NCBI RefSeq assembly: GCF_035222375.1
Contig: NW_026946363.1
Coordinates: 5,208,001 to 5,272,000, forward strand
Direction: 5' to 3'
Length of the DNA: 64,000 bases
From: Podospora pseudocomata
Lineage: Eukaryota; Ascomycota; Sordariomycetes; Sordariales; Podosporaceae
The notes beneath the pieces are model-generated. The model saw only the letters and a list, made by a program, of their open reading frames with translations. It was not told where the DNA came from and made no database searches. Of this stretch, positions 34,835 through 46,816 are shown in pieces (position 1 is the first letter of the stretch; every line of letters begins with the position of its first letter). The translations under genes were made by a program, and so were the position numbers.

Positions 34835-36854
34835 ATGAACGGAGATAACTACTCCTCCAGAGGTTTGTTTTTTTTTCTGCTGTCCAATTGGGCAGCTCCG
34901 CAGCTAACCGACGCGCAATAGACAGTGGCCGTTACGGCTCATCTCGCGATCATCAGGTGAGTTGGCTACATGCATCACAATTCTTCTCGGCGATAGTGCT
35001 TACAATTTATAGTCCTCCAGACGTGATCGCGACGATAGACGCGACCGTGGTGACCCCCGCGACAGCAGAGGTAGCAGGAGACGGTCCAGATCCCCACCAG
35101 ATTATCGTAGCGGCGGTAGATCTCGTCGCGACGAAGGTGCTGGCGGCGGAGATGTCGACGCATATTCTTCCAGCCGAAGCCATCGTGATAGAGAGCGCGA
35201 GGACCGATACACTGGAGGACGGGATCGCCGAGGAGGGGACCGTGGCGGTGATAGGGAATGGGACCGGGACAGAGGTGGCAGAAGCAGGCGTGACGACGAC
35301 GATGGGAGACGCGAGCGCCGCGGGGAGCGCCCTGATCGGGATGTTATCGACGATCGCCGGGGTGGTGGAAGACGCGGTGGTGGCGATAGGGACGCCGACA
35401 GAGAGAGGGAAAGGGAACGCCGTCGCAGTGCATCGCCGCCCCCCAAGAAGCGCGAACCCACTCCCGACTTGACCGATATCGTGCCGATCCTCGAACGCAG
35501 ACGACGTCTTACACAATGGGATATCAAACCACCCGGATACGACAATGTCACGGCCGAACAAGCCAAGCTTTCGGGCATGTTCCCGCTTCCAGGAGCCCCC
35601 AGACAGCAGGCCATGGATCCAACGAAGTTGCAGGCCTTCATGAGCCAGCCAGGTGGAGCGGTCAATAGCGCTGCTCTCAAGCCCACGAACTCCCGCCAGG
35701 CCAAGCGCTTGATTCTGTCAAATATCCCCGCCTCAGCAACTGACGACAGCATCGTCAACTTCTTTAACCTACAGCTCAACGGCTTGAACGTCATTGAGCA
35801 GACGGACCCATGCCTTCTCTGCAACATCTCCCCAGACCGGTCGTTTGCTATGCTTGAGTTCCGCAACAATACAGATGCGACGGTGGCGCTGGCTCTCGAC
35901 GGCATCACGATGGAAGCTGATGATCACCAGGCGAACGGAAACGGTGCTGCGGCCACAGGGTTGAAGATCCGTCGGCCGAAGGATTACATTGTCCCTGCGA
36001 TCGTGGAGGACCCCAACTATGACCCCGACTCCAGTGTGCCATCAACCAATGTTGTTGATGGCCCGAACAAGATCAGTGTTACCAACATCCCTCCTTATCT
36101 CACCGAAGATCAGGTTATGGAGCTTCTCGTTAGCTTTGGCAAGCTCAAGTCGTTTGTGTTTGTGAAGGATAACGGCACACAAGAGCCAAGGGTAAGCATT
36201 CTTGACATGTCGGTTGAATGTTCTACTCTAACATAGCATAGGGCATTGCGTTCTTGGAGTACGCCGATTCCAGCGTCACGGATGTTGCAATCAGTGGTCT
36301 CAACAACATGATGCTTGGAGAGAAGGCGCTCAAGGTTCAGAAGGCCAGCATTGGCATCACCCAGGTTTCTGGTGAACTTAGTGTCAACGCCATGTCTATG
36401 CTTGCTGGTACTACTCCCTCGGACAATGACGCCGGTAGAGTCCTCCAGCTCCTAAATATGGTCACTGCGGATGAGCTCATGGATAACGATGATTACGAAG
36501 GTTTGTCGCTTCTTCTGCTTTGTATCATTACTTTGTGGGTTGCTAACGTCATGAACCAGAAATTCGTGATGATGTACAAGAGGAGTGCGAGAAGTTTGGC
36601 AAGATCCTCTCCCTCAAGATTCCTCGGCCGGTCGGTGGCAGCCGACAGTCAGCCGGCGTGGGCAAGATCTTCATCAAGTTCGAGAACCATGAAGCTGCCA
36701 ACAAGGCTCTTCGGGCTTTGGCCGGGCGGAAGTTCGCTGACCGGACTGTGGTGACGACATATTTCCCCGAGGCATGTCCTACCAACTTACTGAGCCCATC
36801 GAGTATGAATGCTAACAATGACCACAGGAGAATTTCGATGTTAATGCGTGGTAA
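34835..36854 (+). CDS. U2AF2: U2 snRNP auxiliary factor large subunit (U2AF65)
   Basis: Six exons: 34835-34862, 34922-34956, 35013-36191, 36242-36500, 36560-36771, 36828-36854; 579 residues. It binds the polypyrimidine tract and recruits U2 snRNP. Domain order: RS/RD-rich and Gly-rich N-terminus (22-165); a ULM with Trp at about 190 (RRLTQWDIKPPGYDNV), which contacts the small U2AF subunit; RRM1 (about 252-335); RRM2 (about 373-455); and a C-terminal UHM (about 490-579) with the GRKFADRTV loop. Introns are 59, 56, 50, 59 and 56 nt with clear CTAAC-like branch sites. The first four are GT-AG. The last appears to be GC-AG (GAG|GCATGT); only this join gives the conserved ending EENFDVNAW. The RS region has no internal start codon, so naive ORF calls miss it. 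Confidence 0.95.
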
Positions 36855-38018
36855 GAAGGCACGGAAGGGGAAGATTGGTATGGTTGTAGATTGCCAACTG
36901 GCGGGAGGGTAAAGCGGTCACTCAAAGGTTCAGCAGTTCTCTAATCACGGTAGAGATGCAATGTACAATTATCTAGCGAGGTCTGGGAAGGAGTGCAATG
37001 CATTTGAGTCGATTAGAGTCGGTGATACAGTACGGTAATCATCTTGTTGCATTTGGACACACCGATAATACGATGTTCTGTGCAGGATTTGTGATGACCG
37101 TTCCGCCTACCAAGAGCTGGATGTGTTCGATGAGATTGTGGATGATCTTAAATACCCCCAAACTATGATCTGGAGGGAATATCATAAGAGAGACATCAGG
37201 CATTGATTCAGGCATCAAGAAGTAGTGGACAAATGAATTATTACATGTTGTTATGCTAAACAGCCATGAAGGCCTAATCATCTATTTCGCAAACGCCAAG
37301 TCATGAGATCTATTGTCATGTTAGCCATGATCAGAGACAGGTGATAAAAACATGATATAATGAGAGCCAAAATCAGAAGTCCTGTTAAATCATCGAGCCC
37401 CGAAGGACTCTAGCATAAGAGGTACCAGAATATAATTGTAATGTGTTTGATCATCATGTAAGGCTCGGGGGAGGTGCAGATTGCGCAGTGATAAAACGTA
37501 CCATGATGAAAAGTGTGTCGAGTCGACTGCTGTTGTGAGTTCCATGCAGGACCAGTCCCTGTGTCGAACCCAAAAAATCATGCCTTATCCCCGTACATTC
37601 TGCCGCAAGTATCACGTCGCAGTTGGGAGGTACGAGGCATGCTTTCTCGAGAAGACCGAGCCGCAGTGGTTGTCGTGTGGTGCAGAACAAGAGGAAGTGA
37701 AAGAGCTGCGAAAAATTTCCAGATTTAAACATCGAAGCTCCAGTCTCCACCAGCTCCGAAGCTCCGCCAAGAGTTCGGTGGGACATTCACTTCACGTGAC
37801 CCAGCGTCAGCTGTCTGGCCAATCACAGTATGACCCTAAGCTTGGCGGTCCCAATTTTTCCGCCCACAGAGTCCGGAATATCCATTCGGCCTGGGGTAAA
37901 TTTCACGAACGTCTGTTGAAACCTCTTCTTGATTTTTGAGACCGACCAGCCAGCGCCAAATCCGCCCAACGAACGATCCGTCAACAGTCGATCACCACCT
38001 CAAAAACCACCAGCCAAA
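36855..38018. promoter_or_regulatory. Intergenic region and RPS13 promoter
   Basis: The first part holds the U2AF65 3' UTR and AT-richer sequence with no gene. Close to RPS13 there is an E-box CACGTG (37793-37798) within CACGTGACCC and a CCAAT box (37819-37823), then a pyrimidine-rich leader rich in CAAC/CCACC. No uORF stands out in the last 60 nt. Confidence 0.55.
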
Positions 38019-38815
<797 letters not shown>

Positions 38816-39332
38816 GCGATGAGACGGTGATTACGGCCGAGCCGAGGAGAGTTGAACCTCTCGGTGAGGTGGTATTGGGTGGTGATATGGATCTCTTGGT
38901 TGGGAAAATAACAAATACCCCTTGTGTATCTTTTGCAGGTTTGGTAAACCACACGGCCATACGGAGTCGGGGAGTCACGGGGAATGGAAAGGAAACTTGC
39001 ATTTCACGGCTAGATCTTTTTATACAAACTGCGAATTGCACAGGAGGGTATCCAAGTTCATATCATGTCAAGTGTGGTGTCTGAATTGCATGTGCCATGC
39101 CGAAGTCAACCTTGATGATAACACGTCGCAATGCTTTGCTTTTCATTGCTGCAGTCCAAATGCCAATTCGGTGTCTCCTATGTTAGAAATTGCAATGACC
39201 ATTCGCCCGAACGCCATATTTCCCGTCCATAGCCGCCTTTTCCTCTTCATGAAGTGAACCTTGCCCATTTCCCGCAGTCGCCTCTTATTTTCGCATTTCT
39301 TACAGCGCGGTCGGTGACATCGCGAAGAAATT
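38816..39332. other. Convergent intergenic spacer
   Basis: Holds the 3' UTRs of RPS13 (+) and the Sdc1-like gene (-). I see no further gene in it. Confidence 0.6.
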
Positions 39333-39970
39333 CTACTCCCCCTTTTGCCCTCCCTGCTGCTCAATCACGTTGCTTCTCTGGAGGAGATACTCCCCCAGGA
39401 CTCTCAATGGGTCTTTTGGTCTGTCATTGTACTATCAGTCACTTCGCCCTTCTCGCCTGCCATACACTCAGTGGGACAAGAGGACTTACTGCTCCCTGGC
39501 AACGAGCTTCATACCCTCCAGCAAAACACCCGTGATCTTGGAGTTGATGTACTGCCTAACTGGCGCGCCGTGGAGAGGGGGTTCAGAGGGCATCGGGATG
39601 GTAGTTGTTTGAGCGGTGGTGTTGGTTGGAGGGGGGACAGTAGCTTGTTGTTCTGGTGGGTGAACGGAGGTTGCGCGCGAGTTGGAGGCTGTTGCTGGCG
39701 CGGTGAAGCCTGGGATGTGGGGGAGAGGGATTGGGGTGGTTGTTCGGGGTGTTGGGGTGCTGCTGTGGGGAAGCGGAGGGGGTTGCTGTTGTTGCTGTTG
39801 CTGCTGCTGCTGCTTGGGAGGGAGAGGCACTGTTAGAGATTTGTCGCTGTAAGGGGATGGGAAGGGAGACGTACTGGGGCTGATGGCGCATCGGTCATGG
39901 GGGTGTCGATTGATGGGTTGACAAGGCCATTTGTGGCTTCTGGGAGAGGAGGTTGTTGTTGATCTGCCAT
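39333..39970 (-). CDS. sdc1: COMPASS subunit Sdc1, DPY-30 domain protein
   Basis: Three exons: 39875-39970, 39490-39812, 39333-39420; 168 residues. Introns are 62 nt (GTACGT...AAG, branch CTAAC) and 69 nt (GTAAGT...CAG). Exon 2 begins with a polyglutamine run and a Pro/Thr-rich linker. The C-terminus PVRQYINSKITGVLLEGM plus LVAREQPKDPLRVLGEYLLQR (about 116-157, crossing intron 2) is a DPY-30 dimerisation helix pair. DPY-30/Sdc1 docks on Ash2/Bre2 in the Set1 H3K4 methyltransferase complex. The join CA|A restores the Q-P-K-D-P segment, which supports intron 2. Other fungal proteins also carry DPY-30 motifs, but size and layout favour Sdc1. Confidence 0.88.
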
Positions 39971-40369
39971 TGTTGAGATTTGTGGGGCGGGTGTATATAG
40001 GTCTTGAACAAACAGAGTGAGGGTTGGCGGTGACAAGTCTCGGCGACAAGGTAGCTTGTCATGATGCGATTGCGATTTGCGATTTTGGTGGAGGAGCTCT
40101 CAGTCTGGAAGCTCCAGCTTCGGTTCGTGCTTTGCGCAAATTGCCCCACCTTTGTTGACACGCAGTCACGGGATTTGGTGTTAGCTTGGCTTTTTGGCTC
40201 AATGATTTGGACAGGGGGGTTCGCGCTTTCGTCCTTCTGCCTGGTTTGCATTTTTTTGGTGGAATGGCTTCCGAAAATGCACGGCTAGAGTGAGGACATG
40301 CAACCTTCTTTCTCTTTTTATCCACCATGATACCACAGAGCCTTGGTTCTGTTTCTTCTCTGATACGCA
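39971..40369. promoter_or_regulatory. Shared divergent promoter Sdc1 / FAN1
   Basis: 399 bp between two divergent starts. No strong TATA element is visible. Short inverted-repeat-like GCGATTGCGATTTGCG sequence lies near 40066-40081. Confidence 0.5.
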
Positions 40370-43011
40370 ATGGATCGTTTTGTGCAGCGATCCAAGTCTA
40401 GCACGAGCCGGTCACCGCTTGCCACTGGATCCGGAAATTCCAACAAGAGGCCTGAGGGAGCTGCGCAACGGACTACTCCAACAAAACGGAGAAGGGTTGC
40501 CGAGCCGAAGGAGAGCGGTGATGAAGACGATGAATTTGACTTGCCAACCTTGACCAAGAGTGTCAGGGACAGCGAGGATGAAGCTCCCAAAATGCCACCA
40601 CGCCAGACAGCAATTGAGAGCTCTTTGCCGGCTGTCCCGATAGATAAAGAAGCGATAGAGCAGTATGAGGCCATGCGCTCCTCTCAACCACAGATCGATG
40701 AAGACAATACCACTACCAGGTTCGAAAAGCGGCAATGGGTCCCAGGAAAGAGCTCTATCTATGTCGATGCCTTCAACCTTGCATTGGAGACCGTCTTGGA
40801 GGATGAATCGCCTTTGTTTGATATCAAAGAGAACCATGTCTTTGAGCAATGGCGAGGCTTGAGCTATGAGACTCAGTATCTGTGCGTGCAATTTCAGTCC
40901 ATCATCCATACCACTTTCTGACAAGGTACAGGTATGTACGTCTCTTTCTGCGCAAGACTGCCTCTTGGCATCGCGTGGAACGGCTGCAGTCTTCTTACAG
41001 CAACGATATCACCGATGTTGATCTTGCTATTGAGAACCTTTTGGAGCCCCGGGAGTTGCCAGGTGACAGCAATAATTCTCCAGAAGAGACACGATCTGAG
41101 GGTCTCGAAGTGTGGTCATTGGGCGACACTTTTACCTTTGCGGATGACTCTCAAGAATACATCAAAACTATGGCAGACGCCACTCCGTTGTTGAGTCTTG
41201 ACGAACTCAAGGCACTTGCAAAGGATGCCAAGGTTAAGGGGAAGAACAAAGCCGATCTAGTCAAGGCGCTCTGTCACACAAGTGCTCGACAGGCCGGCTT
41301 GCTGTCCTTGGGACTAAGTCGGCAAAATACTAATGAATCGATAGCCTCGCGAGACCAGGAGCCAGAAGACAATCAAGAAAAAACGGAAGTAAACAGGGAT
41401 TCTCACTTTCTCAGGAAGATACTTGCTACCACAGGGCCACTCATCAGGCTCTCCGAGCCCATCTTCAAACTCTTCGAGCGTGTTCATCTGGTCTTCTACC
41501 GGTCAACCGAATGGACCGAGAACTCACTGACGGCGATCATCCTGGCTAAGATTGCACGAAGGAACTACCCAGACTATATCGTCTGCAGATCCTCCAACAT
41601 ATTCGACTCCCGCCAAAGCCTCCTGGAGTTCGAGCTCTCGATGCGCAAAGACTTCGAGGTGGACAAGGTTCTCGAGTTCAATGGCCCACCAGGTGAAGCA
41701 GGTTTCCTAAAGGTCCTCGAGATCTTTGAGGGCATAGCTGAACGATGGAGAGAACTTCTCAGGCAGGAACAGCACCGCGAAAACCATGTATACGAGTTTG
41801 GCGAAGGGAGTTACCTTCGTCGGTTCAACGCAGCTCACGCCTTCACTCGGGTCGCTCACAAAGCTGCCTACGTCCTTGGCCGTCTACACCGATATCGGGA
41901 AGAACACGCGCTTCTCACCGAATTACTCAGTCAGCATCTCTTCCATCCAGCCCGCCGCGGATCGTGGTATCAACGCAAGGCCTTACTGGAGGAACGGTAC
42001 ATGTGGGAAGTGGATCCAGACCCTGTGTCAACCAGTCCCGAAACTCAGAAGAAGCACTGGCAACAGATTGCCCTCATCACCTGCGAGACGGGACTGGAGG
42101 ATAGAGACTGCCACCTGATCTATCACTACGACCTCCAAAAGCGCCTTCTCAAGCTTGAAAAGAGATTACGGGTGCCACGTCGTCTGCAGCATGACTTTGG
42201 TCATGTGAAGCTACGGGAACCGGAAGAGCATAACGTTCAGGGCATCCAGTTGGTCCGAGATGGCCCGGATCCCAAAGGCAAGAACGGCCGCGGCCTGAGC
42301 ACCAAGACGACGTGGCTCGACGAACTAGGCGAGCTTGACGAGGATGGAGAACCAGCTCATGTCAGTGTTGAGGAGATGTGCCTATCATACTATCGCCACG
42401 AGGGCTGGAAAGGCTACCACAGTGAAGGTGGAATTCTCCGAACATTGTTTGCTTACTTGTTCTTCGACATCTTATTCGTCTATGTTCCCAATGTTTTCCA
42501 GACGGCTTTCCAAACATGCCCCCTCGATCTCCACACGGATGCATTCTACCCAGCCCGGGCCAGTCAGATCAACCATCGGCTTGTCGAGATTGCCAACGGT
42601 GGTGGCGAGAAGATTTTGCGGGAGGTTTACGAGCGGGAGCATGAGAGGCAAACCTGCGTTGTAGGCTTGAACTGGGACTTTGAAATCGAGGACTTGGTAG
42701 AGTTGGTCTCCTGTTTCAACAGGGCTGCCCTTGCTGCCGTATGCAAAGTCATGTCAGAAGACTATAGGGCACGCGGAGGCGGCGTGCCAGATCTCGTGCT
42801 GTGGAGGACAGCCGGAGACGAAGCCCAAACCAATCGAGATGGCATCAACAACAACATTGACCGAAAAGGAGAGGTCATGTTTGTCGAAGTCAAGAGTGCA
42901 AACGACCGCCTCAGTGATACACAACGACTATGGATCCACGTACTCACAGGCGCAGGAGTGAGGGTTGCGCTGTGCAATGCCGTGGCACGAGAGGTGCGAA
43001 CATTGCTGTGA
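40370..43011 (+). CDS. FAN1: FAN1-type structure-specific nuclease (VRR-NUC domain)
   Basis: Two exons, 40370-40881 and 40932-43011, split by a 50-nt intron (GTGCGT...CAG); 863 residues. FAN1 is a 5' flap endo/exonuclease that unhooks DNA interstrand crosslinks. Joining gives YETQYLYVRLFLRKTASWH, a family hallmark. A SAP-like helix pair (LLSLDELKALAKDAKVKGKN) lies at about 252-290. A helical TPR-like part follows with EGWKGYHSEGGILRTLF. The C-terminal VRR-NUC has PD (about 790-791) and EVK (about 823-825), the PD-(D/E)XK metal-binding residues, followed by LSDTQRLWIHVLTGAGVRV. The N-terminus is basic and Ser/Thr-rich and no ubiquitin-binding zinc finger is visible, unlike vertebrate FAN1. A second AG six bases upstream of the acceptor would keep frame but lies too close to the branch site. 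Confidence 0.95.
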
Positions 43012-45742
43012 TGGAAACAACACATCACATTGTTTCTCGGCCCTACTGGAGGACATCACGCTCCCCCGTCGAAGTGTGACAAGATGGAAATAGCAACATG
43101 CGTTCCTTGGTCCTGGGTTCGTCACGGAGATACCGAGCAATATCATATGGCTACTAACCTCAAGCACTCCATGCGGCACAGCTTCAAGGGCTCTAGCGGA
43201 GAGACCATCGCCGGGTTAGAGTTGGGATGCATGGTAGCACACGTGGAGGCCTAGGAAACACAAGATCACAGAGTCCCAAATATAGGAAGTTCATCACGAC
43301 GGTTCGTTTCAAAACGTTCTACCCGCCTTCGAAACATGCAGATGCAGAGATCCCGTCGGCGTCATGATTCAGGGGATTGATTCGACGTGAGAGACCCCCG
43401 GATTCGTTTCAGTTTCAGATTGTGGGTTCCGTTTCAGTCGAATTATCCCTCTTGCCCTTCCACTCGGCTACGGCTTCGTCACATTCTCTCGAGATTGGAC
43501 TTTGTCCTTGGGTAAAATACGCAAAAAGATACAATCTAATCTCTTTCGCTTGGGTGGGCTCTCTCGAGGGCAGACTCCCCAGATCATCTTCTGCACGGTC
43601 AGTTTGGGGGGAAGGGCCAATGAGATGCGGTAGCTGGGAATTTCCGGAGTGCTTTGCTGACGCGCGCTGCGCACACCGAGAGACCGCATCTGCTCACCCT
43701 GGCTTTTCTCCAAGGTGGTGTCCTTTTCAAAATCAGGGCCATTGCGGGAGATTGTCTGTCTCTGGGCTAGCTTCCTCAGCCGAATTCCGATGCAAAAGAT
43801 GCCGTCAACCGCTCTCTTGCAGGAGGAAAAAGATGCCTACCTACGGAGCAGGGCTTCGGGGAGGAGGGTGCTTACTACGCAACAGCAAGCTCTGTGATAT
43901 CTCGATATGAGCCAGATCACCGGGACAGCGAACAGGAAGCTAATAGCAGCAAACGAACACCTAGAATCTAATCATTCTTGATAACCCCCTATCCCGATGA
44001 TCATCAGCGTTCCAGCCCTTTCATCCTAGCGAAAAGAAAAAAAGTCCATCTCAAACAGCCAGCTTCAAAGATGCGGTCCGGACACAGTCCCGCCGGGCGC
44101 TGTCCTGCCGGGCGCTTAACTCCCCCCCAAATCCAGCCAATCACGGCGTCCGCGCCAGGGGGGATAAGCTGCAAATGCAGTGACGACACACACGGAAAGA
44201 GGAACAAATTTTGGAGAGAGAGAGAAAGAGAGGAGGGCAAAGATGCTGCCCCACTCTGCCTGTTGAGTTGAGCGCTTAGCTACCCTGGTTGTTACTGGGG
44301 AGCGGACCAGTCACGGCGGCCCGTGGGGCATGACCATGTGGGCGGATTTTTATGGGGATTTTGCGCTAGGGGGGCAAGGCTAGGCTGTTCTGGGGTAGGT
44401 AGGGGTGTTGCTGCTTTAAGAATTTGGGTTGGGGGGGAGGGAGGAGGCAGCTTGGGATGCTCGCTGCCGAGCACTTGGTACCGCAGTTTTGTTCTCATCA
44501 CCTTCAAGAAAAGATCATAAAAGTCCTAAGAATAGTTTTGTGTTTGACGAAGGAGAAGGACTCTTGAATGAAGATCATCAAAAGCAGAAACTACGCGTTG
44601 CGTACTATAACCGCCTTGCTGCTGCTGCCCCTCATCAAATCTCAAAGCTCCAAAATGACACCAACCACTTAATAACACCATACGTAGCATCCAGCTTGTC
44701 ACCTGCCTGTCACTTTTGCTTGTCTGCCTCCTCCTCGACAAGCAAGCAAACCAACATGTTAAAATCTGGGCATTGCATGTCTAAGAAAGTTCAAGATTTT
44801 CGCCTAGACATTAGTAGAGAGATTAGATCCCGGCAAGTTTAAAGGTAGGTAGATGATGCACATGTGCGCAATACAACACCTGGTTGTGGGATCTGGCCGG
44901 CCCTGGAGATCATCACCACCAGCACCGCCAGGGACCAGCATAAAAATCTGGAATCAGTGTAATTTTAGGGTTTGTTTGTATCGAAGCTCCTGGGAAAAAA
45001 ATCAATTTGTGAAAAAAGGGGCGGATGGAGAAATGGACCAAACAGCTTTTGCTACAGGCAGTGCTGTCTACGCCCGCCCATGATCGATAACACACTTCTC
45101 ACACGAAAGAAAGAAAAAAAGAAAATGGAAACAGCAGGTACAAAGTATTTACTAGGAATCCCAACTTCATTCCCAATTCTCTTTCTGACAACCCGTGTGT
45201 CATACTCGAGAAAAGCTAGACAGACCTAAAGCCTAAGCTACACCCATCCAGTCCAGTCCAAAGCACAATCCCGGAAAAATTCCTGCCCCTCCAATCCATA
45301 CATCTTCCTCCTTCTCCCAACAGGTATTGGTATCGATAAAAAAAAAATGACGCCGCCCTGCAACGCCAGATTGTCCGCCCCCCCCGTCTCCCTTTCTTTG
45401 CGCCTGGTGACCCCTTTCCATCATAAAGAAGTCTTGTCCTGTCCAGTAACTCCGACTAGATAGTAGTACCAATAGTGTGTTGTCCTCCTTGACGCCAGTA
45501 AAAGAAGAAAAAAAAAAGGAAGTTTTTGTAGCTGTGTTCGTCCATTCGTGAGATGATGAAGCCCTCCGCAAAGCGCTGTTATGTTGTGGTGTGTGGTAGT
45601 TGTGTAAAACAAAAGAGATGGCGGCGGTGGTGCTAATGGCTGGCTTGTGCGCAGCATCCGTGGTATTATTCTAACATGGTCCCGGTTCCTTGTGGCGGTA
45701 ACATCATGTGGTTGGTTTCCATAAAGTTTCGCTCTTGGGACT
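43012..45742. other. Convergent intergenic region, 2.7 kb
   Basis: Lies between the 3' ends of FAN1 (+) and the unnamed gene (-). The longest frame (43377-43910, plus) shows no family motif and looks like chance. A 15-bp sequence ending GCCGGGCGCT is duplicated in tandem near 44087-44116, and a CCAATCA box is at 44136-44142. Otherwise I see nothing. Confidence 0.5.
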
Positions 45743-46816
45743 TCATGACTTGGCGGCGGTGGTGCCGGCTTCTGGGTCGATCTTTCTTCTCTTGCCTTTT
45801 GGCGCTGGCGCCATTCTTGGTGTGTATGTCACTGTCCTTGTCACGACCTCACGAATATGTCGCACGCTCGATCTCGAATCCTTCTTTGCGTGCTTATGTG
45901 GGCTGTTCGTACTCGCGGCACCACCAGCAGGTGCGCTAGCGGCGGTGGTGGGCGTTTCCGGTTCTGCGGGGCGCTTCAAGCCAGGAGATAGCGCCAACCG
46001 TCGAGACTTGAGCGCCGCCTCCCAGTCAAACGCTGGTGACCTGACTGAGGCAGTGCTCAGTGGTGATCTTGGTGAGTAAAGGCCTGCGGTGGAAATGGCC
46101 GGAGAAGCAGGGAGCTTCATGCTTGGGAATACTGTTGCGTTCGCCCCAGCGGCGGGAGCAGAAAGCGGGCAGTTCGAAGAACCTCGTGGGGCGTTGGACA
46201 GCTTGATATCGATGGGAGCAGGTCTGGGAGTTTTTGTCTTTTCCACCTCCTCCTCTTTCACCTTGACTTCCTCGTCACACCCGCAGCTGAGATCTGAGCG
46301 TGCTGTTGATGGGCCACTGTCGATCTGTTCGCCCTTGTCCTTCTCTGAGTCATCAGAATCGGCTGTTTCGCTGCTGCTTGTACTGCTGGTGCTGAGATTG
46401 CTGCTGGCGGTGCTGACAGTGCTGGTTCGGTTCAGAACGGACTTTCCTGTCTGTGGTGGTGAGGCGAGAGCTGGTGAGACCATGGCCATTCCTCTGAGAA
46501 AGTCGGTATATGCTACCGGAGGTGTGATGGGCGTCTTTTGGAGGTCATGCTCAAGCTTGATGGTGGCGCTAAACGGAGCAGCGCTATACGGACCAGCAGA
46601 AAAAAGAGCGCTAAAGGGTCCGGCGGAAGGCAAACCGGCCGATGGGAGCGCAGAGGAAGGAATTGGGTCCCGGAAAGCCGATGTCCTGGAGACGGCCGAC
46701 AGAGGAGTAGCTGAGGGAAGAGAGGTGGCAGACCGAAGCTCATGAGGCGGAGGCGGGATGTGTGGGAAGTTTGCCGTCTTGGGCGTCGATATCGTGAGGG
46801 TGGGTTTGGACGACAT
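45743..46816 (-). CDS. Unnamed disordered, probably nuclear fungal protein
   Basis: Single-exon frame of 357 residues from the only usable ATG at 46816; the frame stays open upstream but without an ATG. I do not recognise a named family. Visible: an N-terminal segment MSSKPTLTISTPKTANFP; repeated SAGPFSA-like units (about residues 70-95); KTPITPPVAYTDFLRG, which looks like a conserved linear motif; a long Ser/Thr tract, then an acidic patch with a CGC; FDWEAALKSRRLAL; and a basic C-terminus RHIREVVTRTVTYTPRM plus PKGKRRKID, a likely nuclear localisation signal. It is Ser/Pro/Ala-rich and largely disordered. A regulatory or chromatin-associated role is inference only. The long upstream leader and CCAAT boxes suggest tight control. 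Confidence 0.75.
   Translation of the reverse strand: MSSKPTLTISTPKTANFPHIPPPPHELRSATSLPSATPLSAVSRTSAFRDPIPSSALPSAGLPSAGPFSALFSAGPYSAAPFSATIKLEHDLQKTPITPPVAYTDFLRGMAMVSPALASPPQTGKSVLNRTSTVSTASSNLSTSSTSSSETADSDDSEKDKGEQIDSGPSTARSDLSCGCDEEVKVKEEEVEKTKTPRPAPIDIKLSNAPRGSSNCPLSAPAAGANATVFPSMKLPASPAISTAGLYSPRSPLSTASVRSPAFDWEAALKSRRLALSPGLKRPAEPETPTTAASAPAGGAASTNSPHKHAKKDSRSSVRHIREVVTRTVTYTPRMAPAPKGKRRKIDPEAGTTAAKS

Noticed and set aside
34888-35472. 194-codon plus-strand ORF overlapping the start of U2AF65
   Set aside because: It is a different frame of the RS-domain exon; the spliced U2AF65 frame explains the region.
35102-35908. 268-codon minus-strand ORF over the U2AF65 RS domain
   Set aside because: Its Arg/Ser-rich translation is the complement of the RS/RGG repeat codons of a well-supported gene.
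36772-36912. Unspliced C-terminal extension of U2AF65
   Set aside because: Retention removes the conserved UHM ending, whereas splicing from the GC donor restores it.
43377-43910. 177-codon plus-strand ORF downstream of FAN1
   Set aside because: Cys/Ser/Arg-rich translation with no motif, in a convergent 3' region.
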